The notes under the pieces were generated by a model that saw nothing but the letters and a program-made list of their open reading frames with translations, was not told the DNA's origin and made no database searches. The translations under genes and the position numbers were made by a program. Below are positions 33,125 through 45,843 of a DNA stretch of 64,000 nt, in pieces; within the stretch, counting starts at the first letter, position 1; every line of letters starts with the position of its first letter. Origin of the DNA: Colocasia esculenta (Eukaryota > Streptophyta > Magnoliopsida > Alismatales > Araceae); contig CM024755.1 in assembly GCA_014218235.1 (NCBI GenBank), forward strand, positions 163,549,941 to 163,613,940, written 5' to 3'.

Positions 33125-33380
33125 ATATATATCAAAAGGATGAGGTTGTTGGGGGAGGGGGTTCCTAGCGGGGGTGGGGTGTGTGTGGGGAGGCAGTCAG
33201 AGCAGTGGGGGGAGGCCGACGATGTGGTGGGGCTGGGGGCGGCAGTGGGTGGGGTTGAGGAGTAGGGTTTCGCCGGCGGGTGGGGGTGGGGGCCGACAAT
33301 GGGTGAGGGTGGGGAGGGGAGGAGGTGGGTGGGGGGGCAGTGTGGGGGTGGGAGGGGGGGTACAATGGGTGAGCTGTATG
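33096..33380 (+). repeat. CT/TA microsatellite followed by a G-rich block
   Basis: A (CT)n(TA)n run at 33096-33130 is followed by about 220 bases in which the plus strand has more than ten runs of three or more G, often GGGTGGGGGTGGGGG. On the minus strand the same block gives a Pro-rich open frame that I regard as chance. Confidence 0.85.
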
Positions 33381-34389
33381 AGTGGATAAACATACATGTA
33401 ATTTTAGCTGATGGTATTTATGTATGAGTGGCCCCATAAACCACGTTCATTAAGTTTTGTGACCTCTTCCTGTCTTGACGAGAAAGGCTAGCTTGGTTTA
33501 AATCTCATCTTCTTATATCATGTGAAAAGAAATGTAATGCAAGAGTGTATACTATTTGATTAATTTATTGTTCTGAACATATGAAACGACCACGAGATTT
33601 AATGTTACCCCCTCTCCCCCACCCATAGGTGTTGTACATATTCAGGGGTCATTTAGGCTAAGATGCAATATTATTTACGAATATGGAAAAGTACCGTCTG
33701 ATATACCATTCAAATATATATAATATTTTATAGTGTTTTGCATGTAAGCAAGTACTAACCCCCGACATGAAAGTTCAAGGACTATTAAAGTATTCATACT
33801 ATTTTAGAAGACAATAAGAAGAATGCGAACATATGGCAATATCACTTCTGGGAAACTTGCAATGCTCAAATGGAAGTGCTTAAACAATCGAAAACATGTC
33901 AATTTGTCCGTTATATGCTTCTAGTCTATTGTGAGGAGACTTCAGATTCTCAATTTACAACGTATGTGAAGAATTTGAAGATGTTCATTCAATACTTATT
34001 TATCATACAACAGAGAACATGGCAAGAATAAGAAGCTCTCCAAGTTCGCAGGGCACAGTCTGATGCTATGGCATCTAATAAGGTTTAAGGCATCTAAATG
34101 TGCAACATAGCACCCATATTAGAGGGTGAACTACACCTCTTTGCAAGCATATGTCATTACAGTCTAAGAAGGTATCACCTTAAAGTGATGATTCCATCCG
34201 ACTAGAATACCATCTACATTGGTCTAGTGGTTGGGGGATAGAAGAAATATGATGGAGATCCAGTCATGTGGATTCACAGACAGTTTAAATACACATGACA
34301 TGGTGGGGGTCCCTCCTCACCATAGTTTAGAAAGAAGGGTCGATTTGAATGGAACTAGGTGAACCAATGGGAGCTGGCTTGACACAATT
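33381..34389. other. No gene seen
   Basis: AT-rich DNA without a convincing frame or repeat. It may be the inner part of the CACTA element or unrelated insertion-site DNA. Confidence 0.6.
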
Positions 34390-36522
34390 TAGTCCAGCTT
34401 CAACATTAGAGGGATCAACAAAGATGTCGTCCTTGGATATGACATGGCCGAAGAAGGATACTTCTTCAAGCCAGAACTCGCACTTGCTAAGGTTAGCATA
34501 TCGTTAGTTGTCTCATAGAACTTACAGAGCTATCCTCAGATGTTTTTCATCTTCTTCCTTAGTTTTGGAGTATATGAGAATATCATCAATGAAGACCACC
34601 ACTAACTTATCAAGGTATGGCTGGTATATGTTGTTCATGAGTTGCATGAAAGTTGCAGGAGCATTGGTCCGACCAAAAGGCGTAACAATGAATTCATAGT
34701 GTCTTTTTTTCCCCAAAGAAGGGAGCAAGAAAACCTGTCCCAATATTTTATAAGATGAATGATGAGTGTACAAAAACACTGGGGCATACCCCTGCAAAGC
34801 AAAGAAAAGAGAGGCTAGCCTAAGAAGACATTAGGTAAACCATACATACCTGCTCCTGAAAGCTGTTTTGTAGATGTCGTTGTCTTTGATCCTCATTTGA
34901 TGGTAGCTAGATCTGAGATAAATTTTGGAGAAATATTGAGCCCCAGATATCTGGTCGAAGTGTTCATCGACTCAAGGCAATGGGTACTTGTTCTTGATGG
35001 TCACCTAATTAAGTTGCCGATACATAACCTCATAGATCCATCTTTCTTCTTTACAAATAAAACTGGTGCTCCCCATAGGGAAGTACTTGGTCTAATGAAC
35101 CCCGTTTCTAACAATTCCATCAGTTGTGACTTTAGTTCTTTTAGCTCAGCAGGTGACATCCTATATGGTTGACGTAACACCATTGCAGCTCCACGGATTA
35201 AATCAATAGAGAAATTTACATCTCGTTCAGGGGGAATTCCTGGCAGCTCCTCGGGGAAAATGTCAAGGTAGTCCTAGACTATGTGTATGTCTTCTATCTT
35301 GGATCCTTTTTTTTCATCTACTACGGCCCCAAGGAAAGCGATGCAACCTTTCCTTATCATATTGTGGGCCTGTATGGTAGAGACTAGAGACATCCGTCTC
35401 TTGTGTCTAATCCCAGTGAATGCTAACTTAGGGAATTCACTAAACGTAACCTTCCCTTTTTTACAGTTGACACTTGCCCCATAGGTGGACAACCAATCGG
35501 CTGCAAGAATCACGTCACAGCCTTCCATCGGCATACATACCAGGTCGGCTCTTAGGTTATGTTCTCCGATCATTACATCGGCTAATGGGAAATATTTGTT
35601 CAATTTTTCTTTCTCTCCCAGTGTTGTTGCAACAGAGAATTAAGAACCCATAGATACATGCTTAATATTAAAGGTCTCAGCAAAGTTTTGAGATATGAAC
35701 AAATGTGTAGCACCAGTATCAAACAAAACAAATACTGATTGGGAGAAAACATGTAGTGTACCTTCCACCACGCCACCTTCCTCGATGATTTCTTCGTCTC
35801 GCAGGGCCTGCAGTCTACCCTGTTTCTTTGGCACCATTGGGCATTTCTCGTGTTCTTTGAGTAGCAAGCATTCAAGGATGCGATGCTCGCGACTGCCACA
35901 GCGCAGACTTGCGCCGACCTTCCTCCAGCACTCATCGACAGTGTGACTTGGCTTGTCACAATGTTTACAGTTGCCTTTAGCTGGAGTAGTGGGTACAAAC
36001 ACCTTGGGTTTCTTTTCTTGACTAAATCCTTCCGTGATGTCGAAAGGATGCTTCTTGCCGACAATCGGCTTAGCACTTGAAGAGCTTGGTGTTAGCTCCT
36101 TCTCTATGAACTTTCCCTTTCTACAGTTAGTGAAGTCCGTAGCATCTTTTAGTAGCTGGGCCTTTTTAACCATTTCGGCATAAGTTTGGATGTCGAGAGG
36201 GGCTAGTTGAGTGATATACTAGGGTTTGAGGCCATTAAGAAAATGCTTAGCCTTCATCCTTTCAGTGTTTACCAGATGATCGACGTAGCGTGCCAGCCTG
36301 GAGAATTGGGCCTCGTAATCAACCACAGAAAGGCTCCTCTGTTTGAGAGTGGCAAATTCCACAACCTTCTTTTCTTGTACACATTCCGAGAAGTATTTGG
36401 AATTTAAAGCTTCCTTAAATTTAGTCCAAGTGAACTAACCATTTTCCCTGGTCGCTTCCACTGACTCCCACTAGGAGCGGGTGTCTTTCTCCAGTTGAAA
36501 CATAGCAAGTAGCAGCTTATCC
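34390..36522 (-). pseudogene. Second Tekay-type gag-pol fragment (gag, PR, RT), interrupted
   Basis: Parallel to 18625-20600 of the complete element. On the minus strand one reads gag end with knuckles CKHCDKPSHTVDEC and CLRCGS-like SLRCGSREHRILEC, the protease site FVLFDTGATHLFIS, the linker KGCIAFLGAVV, RT motifs RQPYRMSPAELKELK, GFIRPSTSLWGAPVLFVKKKD and VVFIDDILIYSKT. Here the Trp lost to a stop in the complete element (after TVDEC) is kept. Several stops and frameshifts break it. It ends abruptly at 34390 in the RT thumb, with RNase H, integrase and 3' LTR missing, and at 36522 in gag, where a gag-only element is inserted. The likely continuation, a 5' LTR piece, is at 47591-49387. Confidence 0.9.
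34704..34844 (-). mobile_element. LINE-like 3' tail inserted in the RT pseudogene
   Basis: About 141 bases separate two adjoining RT segments (break between CATAGTGTC and CATACCTGC in the parent). The left edge is TTTTTTT, so the minus strand ends in poly-A after CTTCTTTGGGG, preceded by TTTTTGTACACTCATC. This looks like the 5'-truncated end of a plant L1-type LINE. The duplicated CATA beside it is too short to be firm evidence. Confidence 0.45.
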
Positions 36523-39500
36523 TGTAAGGCCCCCAATTTTCTTTTTCCCGCTCTATTTTATGTATATGATGTTTACTTGTTCTTGCACAAATGGCGTGCA
36601 TGAAAATGGCGCATATTATAGATATAAATTTTGCATGTGTACATGCGTGGATGTATATTATTGTCGTGAATATGAGTAATTGGCCAATTTTGTGTATAAG
36701 GTATCTATTCAAATATTATGCAAGTACCATCTAAATATTGAATTGTACCTTATATTACCCCTTTTCATGGATATTGTGTACGAATATATGAAGTGCATAT
36801 GTGTATGTACGCATGTATGTTATCTTACGCATGTGATAATTGTGCACCTAATTTTACATATGTAAAACCTTGGTATACTTAGGTATGCATGAGTATATTT
36901 AGTTGTAAACGTTGTTCATTGCACGGTGTAGTAATATACATATTATACCTTATACATTGTATGTATATACGTAGTGTAAACACAGTTCTTTGTGTGTTGA
37001 GTCATGTTGTGTAAATATATGTATATATATATATATATACATTGTATGCATATGAAGATATTCATGTACGTGTTATTATCTTGATGTACCTAAGTATGTA
37101 TGTGTAGGATTAGTAGTAAATATTGGATGTTTACATGGTGTAGTGGTGTATACACTATACTACATAGGTTTCATGTGCATATATGTGTGGATTAAGCATG
37201 GTTCTGCATGATTTTAAGTTCTAGCAGAAGAGTGTCTTGGCGTCAACATGGATGGACGCCCATGATATGTCAGCGTCCATATCGACTGACGCCAACCATA
37301 ATGTAGCCGTCCATGGATGTGGACGTTAATATCCCTAATTTTCTGTGCGCAACAGAGCGCAAAGAGCACTCATTGGGCCAGGCTTCTGATTGGGGAGATG
37401 TCTTCCCAATGGCTCTTACCTGTCCCTTCAGCCCCTGCACGAGCCCCTCTTGTCCCTTAGTCTTTAAAACACATCCCTTTTGCAACCTAGAGAGCTCTCT
37501 TGGCTCTTTACTAGAAAGGAAACCCTAACTGAGAGAGAGAGGAAGGACTGACCTTGGAGGGCTTGGATCCGGCGACTGGAGGCGTTTTCTGGTGATCTTC
37601 TACGACAAGGAGGAAGGCCATACGTAGGGGAAGGCTTCCCTGGCGTTGGACTGCAGCCTGCAACCCTCAAGAACCCGGAGCAAAGGATTTCTGGAGGCTT
37701 CTTGGCGCTGCCCAAGGAGGGCTTCATCAGCTTATTCCCATCTTGTAGATTTAATTGAGAGGCAAGTAACCCATAGATCTCAATCCCATACATGTGTCCT
37801 AGGTCCCAACAATTTTTGTGGATTTTAAATCGTGTCCTGGACCCCCCTTTTCACTTGGTATTTGGAGTTCGGTCTGTGCTGTTGCACAGACAGGAACTTG
37901 GCGTCAATACCCTTGACGCCAAGATCTCCCATCGGCGTCCAGCGATCGTGCCGTCCAAACCCTTGAACAGCCAGAGGCTGCCGCCAAGTTCTTCAGGATA
38001 GAACAGTGAGCTGTTCTTCCTGGTAGATGATTATTTTCGATATGTTTTCGCAATGAGGATATAGTGTAAATTTTATATGCTATGTAAAATAGATAATGTG
38101 ATGTGTGTGGAAATTTCTGCATTTTTCTGTGGATGGCATGAATTTTTAGATTATTGAAATATATGTTGGGAAAAATGGATTATGCATGCTCATCTACTGT
38201 CTACCTAATTCCTGAGGAATTAAATGCCCTAGATTTTTCTATACCATGTGCATATGTATCAGTCCATGCCTTGGAATTTTGAGAAATTTTCCACGACGGT
38301 GGGATTTACTGGAATTTCTGTGTTAGAAATGAAAGACATGCATAGAAATTGTAAAATTTACATTAAATTGTGTGCTGTGCAATAAATCCAGGGAAAATTT
38401 CTGTGATGATGACTAAGTTAGAATCAGGGTTGTGAATGGTTAAATCTGATGGTCGTGTTATGTTCCATGTTAAGGTGAATTATGAATAGCATGAAACTGA
38501 ATTTTTTAAATTTCTGTAAATGTAATATAATTCAGAAAAATCTGAAAAATTGTATGTGTGATTATAAACCTTAAAATTGTTTGTGGTTAAAATCTCCTGT
38601 TATTTTGATGACAGTAAGTATTGTTATGGATTTTTAATGTGAAAAATGACTATGTGAGCATGTTAATTGTGACTTGATGTGATTTAGTAAATTTCAGTAT
38701 GATTATATCTGTATTATGGTTATTTGGCAGTTGCAACAGTGAGATTAAAATCAGTAAATGAGGACTTATGTGTGTATGAATTATGTGTGAGTTTGTACAT
38801 GGGACGTGAGAGAACAAGTGGTGTAGGTGTGTAAAATGGTTAATGTGATAAGATAAACAAACATGCCCATAAGACACTGCCACCCTAGATGCTTGGAGTT
38901 GTACCGTAGTAACGCCCCTACGGGAAAGCTCAATGTGACATGTGATACCCTAGAGAAGGATCTTGATAAATTGTATACCCTGGCAAAGGGTCTTGTAAAA
39001 TCCTGGAGGTGGACAAGTTCCACTGGTAATGGTGGGAAGGGCTTTCCCCGGTTTCTGCAAGAACTAAGACTTATCACTGTGCCGGTGATTAAGTAAGTGA
39101 ATGTGAATGTGTATGTGTCATGTGATCGTCTATGTGGTGGTTTGAGCTGTGTCTTGGCATTAAGAGAAAATGAGTATAAGGGTGATGTGAAAAGTGATAT
39201 GTGTTCATAGCACAAGGTATGTGCAAGATATGTGTAAATGTGACACATGTTATGTGCAAAAGTGAAATGATAAGAAGTGTGTGAATGTGAAAGAGGAATT
39301 AATGGGAAATGTGTATAAGTATTGTGTGATAGAACAAAGTGAGTGTATGTGAAAGCCAAGGTTCATCATATGGTTGTGTGTAATGAGAAAATAGTATAAG
39401 TGTAAATGACAATAGTGTTAATTGATAAATTGTTATTGATGTGTACCAATGTGTGTGTGTATGTGTTTATGTATAAATTGTAAATTGCTAAAAGTGATGT

Positions 39501-40394
39501 TACCATTAGTGCCAAAATGTAAGTATATGCTTTCAATTCGTGGAATTTGAGTGATTGGATGCACATGTGTTTAGTATTATGTTGTATAGTTGAAAGTGAT
39601 CCCTATGCAAAGGTAATATAATGTGATAAAATTTGTATAAAATCAGCAAGCTAAATGTGAAGTAAATTGTTATGATTGCATGCGAAGTGAGTTAGAAATC
39701 ATGCTAGGAGTGCTACCTATCTCGTATATGTTTCTATGGTTTAGTTGTGCAACTTTACAATGATTTGGATAAAGCATGAAAACGTGTGAGTGTGTATATT
39801 ACTCATGTTAATGACACCATGATGTTAGTGACCTTGTTTAGATTCTAGTTTTACATTTGTTTAGATAATGGTTTAATGGAATTTGTTTAGGTTATAGCAT
39901 GATCATGTATGATTTAACTGCTGAAATTTTATTGTGTTAATTGGTAAAAAAAACATGTATGTATTGAATCTTAAGTTACTTGCTGAGTCTATTGCGTAGA
40001 CTCACTCTTGCTAAACATTTCAGGAAATTAGCAGCGGAGGAGCTAGCAAGAATCGAAGTGGAGTTGGACTAAAGGATTGAAGAATTGTAATTTATATTTC
40101 ATAAGTATGTAATGCTACAATTGAAATTTGTCTTTTGTTCAAATGTACTTGGAGTCGGCTATGTATTTGGAACATTTTGCACTTATGTTATCTCTTGTTG
40201 GACTATACAGACTGTGGTATGTGGATTTAAAAGTTGATGGAATGAGATTCATTTAAATTCCATTGCATTTATTCGACTATATTTGTGTATATCTCAGCTC
40301 ATTTGTTACTTGTTAGGTTATTCTCCCTTGTAGCGGCTTGCTCTCACCCGACGTGGGTTGGTATAACCGTACCGGGTGGAAGTGGGTCGTTGCA
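36523..40394 (+). mobile_element. LTR 1 of the gag-only element (3872 bp)
   Basis: Runs from TGTAAGGCCCCC to GTCGTTGCA, followed by the PBS. It holds a (TA)n run near 37017-37040, motifs GGCGTCAAC and GCGTCCAT around 37230-37330, and long TGTG-rich stretches. The minus-strand 192-codon ORF at 38781-39359 recurs at 44034-44612 only because the LTR is duplicated. By eye the LTRs are about 97-98 percent alike, with more T and A in LTR 2 at transition sites near its start. Confidence 0.93.
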
Positions 40395-40398
40395 GAGA

Positions 40399-40412
40399 TG
40401 GTATTAGAGCCC
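40399..40412 (+). other. PBS of unit 1
   Basis: TGGTATTAGAGCCC, four bases after the LTR end; one C-to-T change from the initiator tRNA-Met site kept in unit 2. Confidence 0.88.
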
Positions 40413-40590
40413 TTTGGGTTGAGCTTATACATAAATAGCCATCAACTAAATCACATCTCTATGTCTTTGTAGTGGATAGCCAAATCCAAGGAGTAATTAA
40501 GTTAGTACTAGAAAAGTAGTAAGATAATTACATGATAACATGTTAAGTATGAGGATAAATGGAGTTTAACTTAGTGTTTATTTTGTAGCA

Positions 40591-41698
40591 ATGGCTGGAA
40601 GGACTCGACGTTCGAGCCTGCCCATCCAAGATGAGGAATTAAGTAGGACCGACGAAGAGCAACATGAAGTACTAGCACCTCAAGGATCGCCTGCGCCACC
40701 CCCGCCACCGTTGGCTGATTATGGTACAGTCATGCAAGGGATTGTACAAGCAATACAAACTCTAGCGCAAACACAAGTGGCTTTTCAAACTCAGTTTCAG
40801 GCTCAGGTTCAAGCACCAGCTCAGCAGGACTGTGGTTTAGGAGGTGTGTCAATCATGGAGAGGTTCAAGAGGATGGCTCCACCCTCTTTTAAGGGGGAGA
40901 GTGAGCCGTTAGTTGCAGAAAGTTGGCTCAGGGAAATCGAAAAGATATTCCGAGCCATCAGGTGTGCAGAAGATGACAAGATCAGTCTGGCGTCATACAT
41001 GCTTCAGGAGCGAGCGGATGTGTGGTGGTCTTCCGTTCTTCGCATGCAGTTTGAGGGAGTGGAGCTAGAGGTTACTTGGGAAGATTTTGTAATGATGTTT
41101 CAGGCCAAGTATGTTCCTGAGCATATACAGGACAAAATGAAGCAGGAATTCTTAGCATTGACTCAGGGATCGATGACAGTTTTGGAGTATGAGGCTAGAT
41201 TTGCAGAGTTGTCTAGATATGCACCACACATAGTTGTTGATGAGAGGCGCAAGGTAAGGAAGTTTGTAATGGGGCTTAGACCTTCAATGAGGGCCAGACT
41301 GGCGGCGTTTGACCTTGGAACTATGGATGTAGCTCTTAGCGCGGCGTGCAAACAAGAGAGTGAAATGGAGTTGTACTTGGTAGAGAAGAAAGCAAGACTA
41401 GAAATGTTGCCAGAACCATTTCAGCGGCAAAGGAGGAAGATGAAGAAGCTCATGAAAAGACAGCAACCAACTATGGTACCAATAGAATCAACCTTTTAGC
41501 CAGTAGTTTCGGCCGGCAACGAGAAGCCCATATGTGTGCATTGTGGCAAGCGCCACGGCGGAGACGTATGTTGGACGAGGTTAGGAAGATGTCTCAAGTG
41601 TGGTAGCAAGAACCATCGGATTAAAGACTGTCCGAATCAGAAGAAGAGGATTGTTCCCCGGGATGTTCAAGTAGTGAGGAAGCCACCGGTAGGAATTT
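40591..41698 (+). pseudogene. gag: Gag of unit 1, one internal stop before the zinc knuckles
   Basis: ATG at 40591 starts MAGRTRRSSLP. A Pro/Gln-rich N-terminus is followed by a retrotransposon-gag domain: MERFKRMAPPSFKG, AESWLREIEKIFRAIRC, ERADVWWSSVL, TWEDFVMMFQAKYVP, LEYEARFAELSRYAP and VMGLRPSMRARL. At 41497-41499 a TAG occurs where unit 2 has CAG. Reading on, two knuckles follow: CVHCGKRHGGDVC (a CX2CX3HX4C variant) and CLKCGSKNHRIKDC (classic CX2CX4HX4C), then a stop at 41696-41698. Gag would assemble particles and, through the knuckles, bind RNA. The rest of the inner region to the PPT, about 85 bases, is non-coding. Confidence 0.9.
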
Positions 41699-41782
41699 AG
41701 GCACCGGTTTAAGTGGACTAGAAGCGGCAACGAGATGTCATCAAGGGTACGTGATCCGATCTTCGAGGACGAAGATCTCTTT

Positions 41783-41795
41783 AAGGGGGAGAGGG
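41783..41795 (+). other. PPT of unit 1
   Basis: AAGGGGGAGAGGG directly before the TG of LTR 2. It marks LTR 2 as the normal 3' LTR of unit 1. Confidence 0.88.
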
Positions 41796-44700
41796 TGTAA
41801 GGCCCCGAATTTTCTTTTTCCCACTCTATTTTATGTATATGATGTTTACTTGTTCTTGCATAAATGGCATGCATGAAAATGGCGCATATTATAGATATAA
41901 ATTTTGCATGTGTATATGCGTGGATGTATATTATTATCGTGAATATGAGTAATTGGCCAATTTTGTGTATAAGGTATCTATTCAAATATTATGCAAGTAC
42001 CATCTAAATATTGAATTGTACCTTATATTACCCCTTTTCATGGATATTGTGTACGAATATATGAAGTGCATATGTGTATGTACGCATGTATGTTATCTTA
42101 CGCATGTGATAATTGTGCACCTAATTTTACATATGTAACACCTTGGTATACTTAGGTATGCATGAGTATATTTAGTTGTAAACGTTGTTCATTGCACGGT
42201 GTAGTAATATACATATTATACCTTATACATTGTATGTATATACGTAGTGTAAAAACAGCTCTTTGTGTGTTGAGTCATGTTGTGTATATATATGTATATA
42301 TATACATTGTATGCGTATGAAGATATTCATGTACGTGTTATTATCTTGATGTACCTATGTATGTATGTGTAGGATTAGTAGTAAATATTGGATGTTTACA
42401 TGGTGTAGTGGTGTGTACACTATACTACATAGGTTTCATGTGCATATATGTGTGGATTAAGCATGGTTCTGCATGATTTTAAGTTCTGGCAGAAGAGTGT
42501 CTTGGCGTCAACATGGATGGACGCCCATGATATGTCAGCGTCCATATCGACTGACGCCAACCCTAATGTAGCCGTCCATGGATGTGGACGTTAATATCCC
42601 TAATTTTCTGTGCGCAACAGAGCGCAAAGAGCACTCATTGGGCCAGGCTTCTGATTGGGGAGATGTCTTCCCAATGGCTCTTACCTGTCCCTTCAGCCCC
42701 TGCACGAGCCCCTCTTGTCCCTTAGTCTTTAAAACACATCCCTTTTGCAACCTAGAGAGCTCTCTTGGCTATTTACTAGAAAGGAAACCCTAACTGAGAG
42801 AGAGAGAGGAAGGACTGACCTTGGAGGGCTTGGATTCGGCGACTGGAGGCGTTTTCTGGTGATCTTCTATGACAAGGAGGAAGGCCATACGTAGGGGAAG
42901 GCTTCCCTGGCGTTGGACTGTAGCCTGCAACCCCCAAGAACCCAGAGCAAAGGATTTCTGGAGGCTTCTTGGCGCTGCCCAAGGAGGGCTTCATCAGCTT
43001 ATTCCCATCTTGTAGATTTAATTGAGAGGCAAGTAACCCATAGATCTCAATCCCATACATGTGTCCTAGGTCCCAACAATTTTTGTGGATTTTAAATCGT
43101 GTCCTGGACCCCCCTTTTCACTTGGTATTTGGAGTTCGGTCTGTGCTGTTGCACAGACAGGAACTTGGCGTCAATACCATTGACGCCAAGATCTCCCATC
43201 GGCGTCCAGCGATCGTGCCGTCCAAACCCTTGAACGGCCAGAGGCTGCCGCCAAGTTCTTCAGGATAGAACAGTGAGCTGTTCTTCCTGGTAGATGATTA
43301 TTTTCGATATGTTTTCGCAATGAGGATATAGTGTAAATTTTATATGCTATGTAAAATAGATAATGTGATGTGTGTGGAAATTTCTGCATTTTTCTGTGGA
43401 TGGCATGAATTTTTAGATTATTGAAATATATGTTGGGAAAAGATGGATTATGCATGTTCATCTACTGTCTACCTAATTCCAGAGGAATTAAATGCCCTAG
43501 ATTTTTCTATACCATGTGCATATGTATCAGTCCATGCCCTGGAATTTTGAGAAATTTTCCATGACGGTGGGATTTACTGGAATTTCTGTTTTAGAAATGA
43601 AAGACATGCATAGAAATTGTAAAATTTACATTAAATTGTGTGCTATGCAATAAATCCAGGGAAAATTTCTGTGATGATGACTATGTTAGAATCAGGGTTG
43701 TGAATGGTTAAATCTGATGTTCGTGTTATGTTCGATGTTAAAGTGAATTATGAATAGCATGAAACTGAATGTTTTAAATTTCTGTAAATGTAATATAATT
43801 CATAAAAATCTGAAAAATTGTATGTGCGATTATAAACCTTAAAATTGTCTGTGGTTAAAATCTCCTGTTATTTTGATGACAGTAAGTATTGATATGGATT
43901 TTTAATATGAAAAATGACTATGTGAGGATGTTAATTGTGACTTGATGTGATTCAGTAAATTTCAGTATGATTATATCTGTATTATGGTTATTTGGAAGTT
44001 GCAACAGTGAGGTTAAAATCAGTAAATGAGGACTTATGTGTGAGTGTGTACATGGGACGTGAGAGAACTAGTGGTGTAGGTGTGTAAAATGGTTAATGTG
44101 ATAAGATAAACAAACATGCCCATAAGACACTGCCACCCTAGATGCTTGGAGCTGTACCGTAGTAATGCCCCTACGGGAAAGCTCAATGTGACATGTGATA
44201 CCCTAGAGAAGGGTCTTGATAAAGTGTATACCCTGGCAAAGGGTCTTGTAAAATCCTGGAGGTGGACAAGTTCCACTGGTAATGGTGGGAAGGGCTTTCC
44301 CTGGTTTCTGTATGAACTAAGACTTATCACTGTGCCGGTGATTAAGTAAGTGAATGTGAATGTGTATGTGTCATGTGATCGTCTATGTGGTGGTTTGGGC
44401 TGTGTCTTGGCATTAAGTGAAAATGAGTATAAGTGTGATGTGAAAAGTGATATGTGTTCATAGCACAAGGTATGTGCAAGATATGTGTAAATGTGACACA
44501 AGTTATGTGCAAAAGTGAAATGATAAGAAGTGTGTGAATGTGAAAGAGGAATTAATGGGAAATGTGTATAAGTATTGTGTGATGGAACAAAGTGAGTGTA
44601 TGTGAAAGCCAAGGTTCATCATATGGTTGTGTGTAATGAGGAAATAGTATAAGTGTAAATGACAATAGTGTTAATTGATAAATTGTTATTGATGTGTACC

Positions 44701-45647
44701 AATGTGTGTGTGTATGTGTTTATGTATAAATTGTAAATTGCTAAAACTGATGTTACCATTAGTGCCAAAATGTAAGTATATGCTTTCATATTCGTGGAAT
44801 TTGAGTGATTGGATGCATATGTGTTTAGTATTATGTTGTATAGTTGAAAGTGATCCCTATGCAAAGGTAATATGAATGTGATAAAATTTGTATAAAATCA
44901 GCAAGCTAAATGTCAAGTAAATTGTTACGATTGCATGCGAAGTGAGTTAGAAATCATTCTAGGAGTGCTACCTATCTCGTATATGTTTCTATGGTTTAGT
45001 TGTGCAACTTTACAATGATTTGGATAAAGCATGAAAACGTGTGAGTGTGTATTTTACTCATGTTAATGACACCATGATGTTAGTGACCTTGTTTAGATTC
45101 TAGTTTTACATTTGTTTAGATAATGGTTTAATGGAATTTGTTTAGGTTATAGAATGATCATGTATGATTTAACTGCTGAAATTTTATTGTGTTAATTGGT
45201 AAAAAACATGTATGTATTGAATCTTAAGTTACTTGCTGAGTCTATTGCGTAGACTCACTCTTGCTAAACATTTCAAGAAATTAGCAGCGGAGGAGCCAGC
45301 AAGAATCGAAGTGGAGTTGGACTAAAGGATTGAAGAATTGTAATTTATATTTCATAAGTATGTAATGCTACAATTGAAATTTGGCTTTTGTTCAAATGTA
45401 CTTGGAGTCGGCTATGTATTTGGAACATTTTGCACTTATGTTATCTCTTGTTGGACTATAAAGACTGTGGTATGTGGATTTAAAAGTTGATGGAATGAGA
45501 TTCATTTAAATTCCGTTGCATTTATTCGACTCTATTTGTGTATATCTCAGCTCATTTGTTACTTGTTGGGGTATTCTCCCCTGTAGCGGTTTGCTCTCAT
45601 CCGACGTGGGTTGGTATAACCGTACCGGGTGGAAGTGGGTCGTTGCA
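41796..45647 (+). mobile_element. LTR 2 of the gag-only element (3852 bp), shared by both units
   Basis: Serves as 3' LTR of unit 1 (PPT on its left) and as 5' LTR of unit 2 (PBS on its right). Same ends and landmarks as LTR 1; the TA run is shorter and small indels account for the 20-base difference. Confidence 0.93.
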
Positions 45648-45651
45648 GAGA

Positions 45652-45664
45652 TGGTATCAGAGCC
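45652..45664 (+). other. PBS of unit 2
   Basis: TGGTATCAGAGCC, the unmutated initiator tRNA-Met site, four bases after the LTR end. Confidence 0.9.
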
Positions 45665-45843
45665 CTTTGGGTTGAGCTTATACATAAATAGCCATCAACC
45701 AAATCACATCTCTAAGTCTTTGTAGTGGATAGCCAGATCCAAGGAGTAATTAAGTTAGTACTAGAAAACTAGTAAGATAATTACATGATAACATGTTATG
45801 TATGAGGATAAATGGAGTTTAACTTAGTGTTTATTTTGTAGCA

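Noticed and set aside
33121..33437. Pro-rich minus-strand ORFs in the G-rich block
   Set aside because: Low-complexity reading of G runs.
38781..39359. 192-codon minus-strand ORF, repeated at 44034-44612
   Set aside because: It is duplicated because it lies inside both LTRs. The composition (Thr/His/Leu from ACAC-rich DNA) and lack of a domain argue against a gene.
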